Below, in pieces: positions 7,504-12,008 of a stretch of DNA of 12,008 nucleotides (position 1 is the first letter of the stretch; the number at the start of each line of letters is the position of its first letter). The DNA lies in the NCBI GenBank assembly GCA_035560935.1, contig DATMYQ010000227.1, positions 1 to 12,008 of the forward strand. Reading direction: 5' to 3'. Made by a program: the position numbers and the translations under genes. A model generated the notes under the pieces. It searched no databases. It was not told the DNA's origin and saw nothing but the letters and a program-made list of their open reading frames with translations. This DNA is from DATMYQ01 sp035560935 (GTDB lineage: Bacteria > Bacillota > Negativicutes > Sporomusales > Sporomusaceae).

Positions 7504-7519
7504 GTGATTGCGGAATCAC
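7504..7519. repeat. Small perfect hairpin GTGATT-GCGG-AATCAC
   Basis: A 6-bp inverted repeat with a 4-nt loop lies in the 343-bp gap between the Cache-domain gene and the small peptide gene. A weaker repeat, TCGTC/GACGA, sits just before it. No role is assigned; it is too far from a plus-strand gene end to be called a terminator. Apart from the two promoters, this hairpin and the one at 7699-7717, I see nothing else in the gap. Confidence 0.4.
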
Positions 7520-7668
7520 TTTCTTGGTTTAGCTAAAATTCCCTCTGGGTACTGCCAATGATCCTTCCAATTATCCGGCTCCACAAATAACATTTCAGCT
7601 AATATATTCTACAAATGGGATAATTTTATTAGACACTTTGGATAATTACGCGTTCAAGTGTTACGGTG

Positions 7669-7674
7669 TATAAT
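7669..7674 (+). promoter_or_regulatory. Candidate -10 box of the small peptide gene
   Basis: A perfect TATAAT lies 63 bp before the start codon of the 42-codon gene. The -35 position (TTACGC at 17-nt spacing) matches poorly, so an activator or an alternative sigma factor might be needed. Confidence 0.35.
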
Positions 7675-7698
7675 CCTCATTAACATATTCCATTATTT

Positions 7699-7717
7699 GT
7701 TAGCCCAAATAGCTAAC
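7699..7717 (+). promoter_or_regulatory. Leader hairpin next to the ribosome site of the peptide gene
   Basis: A perfect GTTAGC/GCTAAC inverted repeat (7-nt loop) ends 5 nt before the strong site AAGGAGGTG (7721-7729). Pairing of TTT (7696-7698) with AAA (7720-7722) could extend it across a 2-nt bulge to the edge of the ribosome site. It may stabilise the message or tune translation. Confidence 0.4.
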
Positions 7718-7736
7718 CCAAAGGAGGTGTTCCCCC

Positions 7737-7865
7737 ATGGAGAAGGAAAAAAAAGAATGGTCACAACCAGAAGTTACTGAATTGGTCATACCGCAGACGG
7801 CGCTTGTGTCTCCGCCAGTCACTCTCATTTACAACGAAGAGATATTTGACAGTAACGACGTTTAA
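7737..7865 (+). CDS. Small peptide, 42 aa, RiPP-leader-like (PqqA/lasso type)
   Basis: An ATG with an excellent ribosome site (AAGGAGGTG, 7-nt gap) opens a 42-codon frame ending in TAA. The peptide is MEKEKKEWSQPEVTEL followed by VIPQTALVSPPVTLIYNEE and a short acidic tail; it has no signal peptide and no cysteine. The segment KEWSQPEVTEL resembles the W/Y-x-x-P-x-x-x-x-L motif at the start of PqqA and lasso-peptide precursors, where a recognition domain (RRE) grips the leader. The later PVTLIY loosely recalls the E-VTMY part of PqqA, but the glutamate needed for PQQ formation is missing. No maturation enzyme lies in the window, so it would be an orphan or served from elsewhere. A hairpin terminator 60 bp downstream supports a real transcription unit. 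It could instead be an unrelated small protein. Confidence 0.6.
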   Translation: MEKEKKEWSQPEVTELVIPQTALVSPPVTLIYNEEIFDSNDV

Positions 7866-7928
7866 CGCCTTGGCCACGATCCAAAATCAGGAAACCACTC
7901 TCAAGAGCCTCCACACGAATACAATGGG

Positions 7929-7956
7929 GCGTTGGCTATCGTCAGCGCGCCTTTTT
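7929..7956 (+). terminator. Terminator of the small peptide gene
   Basis: An 8-bp stem (GCGTTGGC 7929-7936 and GTCAGCGC 7941-7948, two G-U pairs, loop TATC) is followed by GCC and TTTTT (7952-7956). It lies 63 bp after the stop of the 42-codon gene and just outside the minus-strand flavoprotein gene. Confidence 0.6.
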
Positions 7957-7962
7957 CATTCC

Positions 7963-8538
7963 TCATCCTTTGATTTTTTTCAGCAACCAGGCCATATTTT
8001 CCGCCAGGTTTTGCATATTGGCGATCCCTTCCGCATCTTCCAGCACTTCACCGGCAGCATTGCCGTAAACCATATTCCAGTAGGTCGAACCCACCAGAAA
8101 CATCTCCTTGCTGTGAAGAAAATGCTGCAGTGTATCAAAGGCGCTGATGGCCCCCCCTCGCCGGGCCGCCACCACTGCCGCACCCACCTTATGGCGCAAC
8201 AGCCCCCGGTTAGCCGCCAATACAATACTGGCCCGGTCGATAAAGGCTTTCATCTGCGACGTTACGCCCGCCGCATACACCGGTGATCCCAAAATCAAGC
8301 CGTCCGCGGCAATCATCCGGGCAAAGCAATCGTTGAAATCATCATTAACCACGCATTTTTGATTTTGATTTTCCACGCAGGTTCGGCAGGCGATGCAGCC
8401 CCGAATATTTTTCTCCGCTAACGAAATCTGTTCCGTCTCGATTTCCTGTCGATTCAGTTCTGCAAAAATCACCCCCAGCAAGCGGGCGGTATTGCCCTCT
8501 CGGCGAGGACTGCCATTAATACCGATGACTTTAATCAC
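7963..8538 (-). CDS. Flavodoxin-fold FMN reductase / iron-sulfur flavoprotein-like
   Basis: This 191-aa cytosolic redox protein belongs to the NADPH-dependent FMN reductase (multimeric flavodoxin) family. GINGSPRREGNTARLL (6-21) is the FMN phosphate loop. GSPVYAAGVTSQMKAFIDR (84-102) is the second flavin-contact motif. Between them lies a compact cysteine cluster, C48-x2-C51-x2-C54-x7-C62, matching the spacing in archaeal and clostridial iron-sulfur flavoproteins (Isf), which hold a 4Fe-4S cluster. A role in electron transfer or in reducing oxygen, peroxide or quinone-like compounds is inferred; the electron donor is unknown. The start is GTG at 8538 with AAAGG about 6 nt upstream; no in-frame ATG fits. 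It has its own promoter, and there is no operon partner. Confidence 0.88.
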   Translation of the reverse strand: MIKVIGINGSPRREGNTARLLGVIFAELNRQEIETEQISLAEKNIRGCIACRTCVENQNQKCVVNDDFNDCFARMIAADGLILGSPVYAAGVTSQMKAFIDRASIVLAANRGLLRHKVGAAVVAARRGGAISAFDTLQHFLHSKEMFLVGSTYWNMVYGNAAGEVLEDAEGIANMQNLAENMAWLLKKIKG

Positions 8539-8581
8539 GCATCCTTTACCCCTTTCTGCTCTGTTCTATTCATTAAGGAAT

Positions 8582-8610
8582 ATTATACTATTTTTCCCTT
8601 ACAGTTTCCA
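8582..8610 (-). promoter_or_regulatory. Sigma-70 promoter of the flavoprotein gene
   Basis: On the minus strand TGGAAA (8610-8605, 4/6) and a perfect TATAAT (8587-8582) are separated by 17 nt, giving a leader of about 37 nt before the GTG start at 8538. Confidence 0.6.
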
Positions 8611-8676
8611 TTTGATCTTTTCTGGTATTCGCTGATCAGCCAAACTTCCCGGGATTCTCTTATTCTGGCCCCGTTA

Positions 8677-8998
8677 TGAAGGTTTTTGTCCGCAGATAGC
8701 GAAGTTAACGTCAAACGCTATTCGGAGTTGCGGAGTGAGTGTAAAAGACTGGCGGTTATTTCGTAACGTTGGCGTAATGATTACCTTGTTTAGCATAGCG
8801 CTGTCGGTGACTGTTTTTATTTCCTGACAGACGGTTTTACCGATGCTCTGATGCAACCGAAACACGCTGATTTTGGTCTCCCGGCGGGAAAATTTTTCTC
8901 AACGACGTTGCCGGACTGGAACGGAGCGCAGCCACGGAAACTTTATTGGACGACGCCACCGGAATCTGTTTGCAAATCGTCAGTCTAACAGAATAAGC
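8677..8998 (+). pseudogene. Decayed C-terminal end of a SpoIIE/RsbU-type PP2C phosphatase
   Basis: Joining two frames restores a recognisable ending. From 8794 one frame reads HSAVGDCFYFLTDGFTDALM and on to PAGK. After a shift at the A4T5 run (8889-8897) the next frame reads IFLNDVAGLERSAATETLL and then DDATGICLQIVSLTE, with a stop at 8996. GD-x3-YFLTDGFTDA and the late DDAT match the two last metal-binding motifs of SpoIIE/RsbU PP2C-type serine phosphatases. The first frame is also broken upstream by TAA at 8764 and TAG at 8791, though coding-like sequence (DSEVNVKRYSELRSECKRL) continues back to 8680. Everything earlier is gone; the flavoprotein gene and its promoter occupy the space. The intact terminator at 9011-9049 fits a former plus-strand gene. 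The family call rests on motif memory only. Confidence 0.65.
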
Positions 8999-9010
8999 TC
9001 TGTATGTAGC

Positions 9011-9049
9011 AAAAAACAGCGCCTGCCGTTATCGGAGGCGCTGTTTTTT
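9011..9049. terminator. Strong bidirectional terminator
   Basis: A perfect 13-bp stem, AAAAAACAGCGCC (9011-9023) with GGCGCTGTTTTTT (9037-9049), has a T run on either strand. It serves the minus-strand phospholipase-like gene that stops at 9054. On the plus strand it sits 12 bp after the stop of the decayed phosphatase. Confidence 0.88.
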
Positions 9050-9053
9050 GTAT

Positions 9054-10136
9054 TCATTTTGTTAAACCGGCGTAAACGTCCCGCAGAACGTCCACCCCCA
9101 CATTATATCTCTGTTCACCCCGGTCGAAAATCGCCGGGTCCGCATTGAACCGCGCCGGTAGTCCCGTGTCCAAATTCCAGTTTTCCCGCAAATAGGCGAT
9201 ACCATTTTGCCTAAACACACTTTGCGCATTGCCGCTGCCTGGATCTCCGGTCCAAAACGCCAGCGCAATGCTGGCAACCTGTTTCGTTGCCCAAACCGCC
9301 ATAGCAAACAGCTCCGATGAAGAATAGGTCAGTTCCGCGCTGTCTCCATTTGGCCGCCACGGGCCTTTTGAAACATTCCTCGCCTGAATATCCGCCGCAT
9401 TGAGCTGTTTCAACATATCCAACCCGGCAAAATATTCCCTGAGTCCGCAAAGAATATTTTGTGCCGCGTAGGTTGTGCCGACGATATGGTGAAAATCATG
9501 ATACGCCGCATGAATCGGATGCTCAGGCTGGTTAATGTCAAGCGTCTGAAAGTCGGCGCTGAGTACAGCAGAATATACCGTTTTTAAGGCATTATTCAGC
9601 ACGGATGCAATATCCATATCCAGCAGGTCACCGTTATTTTCCTGACGGCAGCGCACGGCACTCGCATCAGGAACCGCCTCCTTCCGATGTTTTTCCTTTA
9701 ATATATGACAATCAATCATGGCTTCCAACTTTTTGTGAGCCGTATAATCCTCTTTAGGCACATGATATTTCCAGTGATCTTGCGTTCGCCGGTAAACATA
9801 AGGGTGCAAAATACAATCCGTCAGCACATGGGAATAATAACCCAGCGCAAACGCCAGCTGTTTTCCCGCCGCTTCCGGATCACGGCGTTGGTTGTCTTTA
9901 GCCTGGTCCAGCAGCGCACAAAAGAGATCAAAAGAACCATCCCCGTGCAGCGCATCGGATAAGGCCTCATAATTTTGCTTCGGATCGAACCGGGCCAGCA
10001 ACACGTCCTTAACATAGAATAAATCCGGACCAAAAGAGCCAAAAGCGGCAAAATTTCTGTATTTTTCCCAGAGATTGCGGGCTGCGTCCGTTAGCGCCTC
10101 TTCGATAACCAAATAATGTGTAATCGGCTGGGGCAT
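9054..10136 (-). CDS. Zinc-dependent phospholipase C family protein
   Basis: The first ~150 residues of this 360-aa protein match the zinc-dependent phospholipase C fold (the family of Clostridium alpha-toxin and Bacillus PC-PLC). They show MPQPITHYLV with H7; FGSFGPDLFY with D38; and ALGYYSHVLTDCILHPYVY with H103, D107 and H111 in the H-x3-D-x3-H spacing of the zinc site; H134 follows. The remaining ~200 residues are not recognised. There is no signal peptide, unlike the secreted toxins, so it is probably cytosolic and its true substrate is unknown. The ATG at 10136 was chosen over the GTG at 10145 because AGGAGGT sits 7 nt before the ATG and runs into the GTG. It forms a single-gene unit between a promoter at 10171-10198 and the terminator at 9011-9049. 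Confidence 0.85.
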   Translation of the reverse strand: MPQPITHYLVIEEALTDAARNLWEKYRNFAAFGSFGPDLFYVKDVLLARFDPKQNYEALSDALHGDGSFDLFCALLDQAKDNQRRDPEAAGKQLAFALGYYSHVLTDCILHPYVYRRTQDHWKYHVPKEDYTAHKKLEAMIDCHILKEKHRKEAVPDASAVRCRQENNGDLLDMDIASVLNNALKTVYSAVLSADFQTLDINQPEHPIHAAYHDFHHIVGTTYAAQNILCGLREYFAGLDMLKQLNAADIQARNVSKGPWRPNGDSAELTYSSSELFAMAVWATKQVASIALAFWTGDPGSGNAQSVFRQNGIAYLRENWNLDTGLPARFNADPAIFDRGEQRYNVGVDVLRDVYAGLTK

Positions 10137-10170
10137 CGTGAGCACCTCCTAACAATATCTCCTTAAGGAA

Positions 10171-10198
10171 ATTATATCATGAACCGAAGGAAAAACAA
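10171..10198 (-). promoter_or_regulatory. Promoter of the phospholipase-like gene
   Basis: On the minus strand TTGTTT (10198-10193) and a perfect TATAAT (10176-10171) are 16 nt apart. TGA directly before TATAAT gives an extended -10. The leader is about 28 nt. Confidence 0.6.
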
Positions 10199-10339
10199 TG
10201 CACACCGTACATTGACAATAATTCTGACAAAGGGTAAATATTTAACAGTTCACATCTTTAATCAAATGCTTACCGGCATAAATTTGCCTTTCACGGGAAT
10301 ATTGCCGCTCTTTTTGTAAAATAAGCCGAAATTAGAATA

Positions 10340-10368
10340 TTGACGGCAGAATGTATCTGACATATAAT
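10340..10368 (+). promoter_or_regulatory. Sigma-70 promoter of the ABC binding-protein gene
   Basis: TTGACG (10340-10345, 5/6) and a perfect TATAAT (10363-10368) are separated by the ideal 17 nt. Transcription should start near 10375, about 60 nt before the start codon. A small ACCGG/CCGGT hairpin (10378-10396) lies at the start of the leader. A weaker TTGACA stands further up at 10212. Confidence 0.8.
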
Positions 10369-10435
10369 ATCATTCTAACCGGTGTACTTGTCCGGTGGAT
10401 AAATTTATATTATTTTATGGGGGAGGATTACAACT

Positions 10436-11614
10436 ATGGCAAAAAAATGGCTGGCAACAGCAGCTGCCGTCATGCTATTGTCCACTGCATTGACAGGGTG
10501 TGGCAGCAACAGCGGTAAAGCCGACACAAAATCCAATGCGAACGAAATTAAACTTGGCGTCAATGTGGAACTGACCGGTTCGGTTGCCGATTACGGCAAG
10601 CAGGCTCTGAACGGTATGAAACTGGCCGTCAAGGAAGTCAATGCTGCCGGCGGCGTCTTAGGCAAACAGATTGTACTGATTCAGGCCGACAACAAATCCG
10701 AAGCTTCGGAAGCCGGCAATGCCGCAACCAAACTGATCACCCAGGATAAAGTTTCCGCAATGCTGGGACCAATCACCAGTTCCAACGCACTGGCCGCAGT
10801 TCCCATCTCGCAGGATAATAAAGTGCCGTTAGTCACACCCACCGGCACAAATATGAAAATTACCGTGGACGACAAAAACCAGACCCGGCCTTTTGCCTTC
10901 CGCGGCTGCTTTATCGATCCTTTTCAGGGCGTTGTGATGGCCAACTTCTCCAGTAAGACCTTAAATGCCAAAACCGCAGTGATTTTTATGGACAGCAGTT
11001 CGGACTATTCTAAGAACCTTGCTGAATCCTTCACCGAAAACTTCGAGAAAAATGGCGGTAAAATCATCGGCAAAGAGGCTTTCCTGCAAAAAGATCAGGA
11101 CTTCAAAGCCGCTCTGACCAAAATTAAAGCGATGAACGCCGATGTCATCTTCCTGCCGGCGTACTATGAAGAAGTGGGCAAGATCGTCAAGCAGGCCCGC
11201 GAACTGGGCATCACCATGCCGATTATCGGTACCGACGGCTGGGATAATCCTAAAATTGCCGAAATTGCCGGCGCCGCCGCCCTCAATAACACCTTCTTCA
11301 GCAATCACTACACCACCGATGCCAAAGATCCCAAGGTGGAGCAATTCGTGGCGGCCTACAAAAAAGAGTATAATGTTGAACCAAGCGCCTTCTCAGCTCT
11401 CGGTTATGACACCGCTTACATGCTGATTGACGCCATCAAACGCGCCAACAGCGCTGAACCCGCCAAAATCCGCGATGCTTTGGAACAGACAAAAGATCTT
11501 CAACTGGTAACCGGTGTTCTTACCCTTGATGCTTCCCACAATCCAATCAAAAGCGCCGTAATCATTGAGTTAAAAGATGGCAAACCTACTTTCCGGGAAA
11601 AAATTAATCCCTGA
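10436..11614 (+). CDS. ABC transporter substrate-binding lipoprotein, LivJ/branched-chain amino acid type
   Basis: This 392-aa periplasmic-binding-fold protein (type I, Leu/Ile/Val-binding family) captures a ligand for an ABC importer. The N-terminus is a lipoprotein signal: a basic start MAKKW, a hydrophobic stretch and the lipobox ALTGC, with C22 as the lipid-bearing residue. A serine/glycine-rich linker follows. The mature part shows family features: IKLGVNVELTGSVADYGKQ near the start, GMKLAVKEVNAAGGVLGK, MLGPITSSNALA and the late SALGYDTAYMLIDAI. Amino acids are the usual ligands, but amides, urea or aromatic acids occur in the family, so specificity is open. The ATG has GGAGGA 8 nt upstream. 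The gene ends in its own terminator; the permease and ATPase genes are not in the window, so it is either an orphan or separated from them. Confidence 0.93.
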   Translation: MAKKWLATAAAVMLLSTALTGCGSNSGKADTKSNANEIKLGVNVELTGSVADYGKQALNGMKLAVKEVNAAGGVLGKQIVLIQADNKSEASEAGNAATKLITQDKVSAMLGPITSSNALAAVPISQDNKVPLVTPTGTNMKITVDDKNQTRPFAFRGCFIDPFQGVVMANFSSKTLNAKTAVIFMDSSSDYSKNLAESFTENFEKNGGKIIGKEAFLQKDQDFKAALTKIKAMNADVIFLPAYYEEVGKIVKQARELGITMPIIGTDGWDNPKIAEIAGAAALNNTFFSNHYTTDAKDPKVEQFVAAYKKEYNVEPSAFSALGYDTAYMLIDAIKRANSAEPAKIRDALEQTKDLQLVTGVLTLDASHNPIKSAVIIELKDGKPTFREKINP

Positions 11615-11678
11615 TTTTAACTAACCGTTTTCAATCTTTCAAAAGATCTTTAAAAAACACCCTACGCAAAGTAACCTG

Positions 11679-11722
11679 TACCCTATAGAATAGACAAAAA
11701 AGTCTATTCTATAGGGTATTTT
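11679..11722 (+). terminator. Terminator of the binding-protein gene
   Basis: An unusually long perfect stem of 17 bp (11679-11695 and 11702-11718) with an A6 loop is followed by TTTTCTC. The stem is AT-rich for a terminator, and the T tract is short. It stands 64 bp after the stop at 11614. Confidence 0.75.
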
Positions 11723-11779
11723 CTCTGGCGCCAGCGAAATGAGTTTTTTTACAAACCTGCGGCCCTACTCTCTCGAGAG

Positions 11780-11969
11780 CTAATCCGCAGGATTGGTCTC
11801 TAACCGATATAAGCGAATCCGCAGGATTCGTCGGTGCCAGAAGTCGATTCGCAGAATCGATCTCCAACCGGCGTAAGCAGATCCGCAAGATCGTCGGAGC
11901 CAGGAGCTAATCCGCAGGATTAGTCTCCAGCCGGCGTGAGCGAATCCGCAGGATTCGTCGGAGCCGGAC
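11780..11969. repeat. Three tandem ~64-bp units, each with two mini-palindromes
   Basis: The units begin at 11780, 11844 and 11907. Each has palindrome A (17 bp), a linker of the type TCTCCAACCGGCGTAAG (17 bp), palindrome B (16-17 bp) and a linker of the type TCGGAGCCAGGAG (12-13 bp). The palindromes read CTAATCC-GCA-GGATTgg, CGAATCC-GCA-GGATTCG, TCGATTC-GCA-GAATCGA, GATC-cgcaa-GATC, CTAATCC-GCA-GGATTAG and CGAATCC-GCA-GGATTCG. Arms differ between copies but nearly always remain complementary around a GCA loop. This suggests selection for, or copying of, hairpins, as in REP/BIME-type elements. Two other 10-bp palindromes (11725-11734 and 11770-11779) lie just upstream. No gene is supported from 11615 to the window end. 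Confidence 0.8.
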
Positions 11970-12008
11970 AAATCCTCTCTCGTCCCGCTCTTTTCTATGT
12001 TTCATTCC

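Noticed and set aside
8674..8865. 63-codon minus-strand ORF
   Set aside because: It lies opposite the phosphatase remnant, has no ribosome site and resembles nothing I recognise.
8873..9148. 91-codon plus-strand ORF
   Set aside because: It runs through the terminator at 9011-9049 and into the end of the phospholipase-like gene; another frame here carries the phosphatase motif.
10137..10145. GTG start extending the phospholipase-like protein by 3 residues
   Set aside because: The GTG overlaps the AGGAGG ribosome site; the ATG at 10136 has proper spacing.
11780..11969. CRISPR array
   Set aside because: Units are tandem with conserved linkers and no variable spacers, and each unit holds two different palindromes; no cas genes are present.
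11780..11971. 63-codon minus-strand ORF over the repeat array
   Set aside because: Its residues simply translate the palindromic repeats; there is no ribosome site, and base changes follow hairpin pairing rather than codon positions.

Overview
The window looks like chromosomal DNA of an anaerobic, diderm Firmicute, most likely a Negativicutes member of the Sporomusa/Pelosinus kind. This is inferred from three things: strong GGAGG ribosome sites with Gram-positive-style terminators; an Aas/LplT lysophospholipid-recycling pair, which is typical of cells with an outer membrane; and a remnant of a SpoIIE/RsbU-like phosphatase. The species cannot be named from the sequence alone. No tRNA, rRNA, insertion sequence, prophage or CRISPR array was seen.

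Layout. (1) 51-2089: a sigma-54 activator gene with PAS, AAA+ and Fis-type HTH domains faces away from a 64-codon gene. That small gene has a near-consensus sigma-54 promoter, a candidate upstream activator palindrome and its own terminator, so the two look like a self-contained switch. (2) 2264-3156: a fumarylacetoacetate-hydrolase family enzyme on the minus strand, convergent with the activator and sharing a bidirectional terminator with it. (3) 3233-6668: a large palindrome lies in the divergent promoter region. It is followed by aas (2-acyl-glycerophosphoethanolamine acyltransferase/acyl-ACP synthetase) and lplT (lysophospholipid flippase), which overlap by 8 bp and form an operon. (4) 6677-7469: a soluble Cache-domain protein on the minus strand. 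(5) 7669-7956: a 42-codon gene too short for ordinary ORF calling, with a strong ribosome site, an upstream hairpin and its own terminator. Its peptide resembles RiPP leader peptides (PqqA or lasso type). (6) 7963-8610: a flavodoxin-fold reductase with a four-cysteine motif, minus strand. (7) 8677-8998: the decayed C-terminal end of a PP2C/SpoIIE-type phosphatase on the plus strand, with its terminator still intact. (8) 9054-10136: a zinc-dependent phospholipase C family protein, minus strand. (9) 10340-11722: a LivJ-type lipoprotein binding protein for branched-chain amino acids or similar ligands, with a clear sigma-70 promoter and terminator. (10) 11780-11969: three tandem ~64-bp units, each holding two small palindromes whose arms change together.

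The genes are mostly single transcription units with their own promoters and terminators; aas-lplT is the only clear operon. Phospholipid turnover (aas, lplT and perhaps the phospholipase-like protein) is the only theme shared by more than one gene. The items most worth following up are the sigma-54 divergon, the orphan leader-like peptide and the palindromic repeat array.
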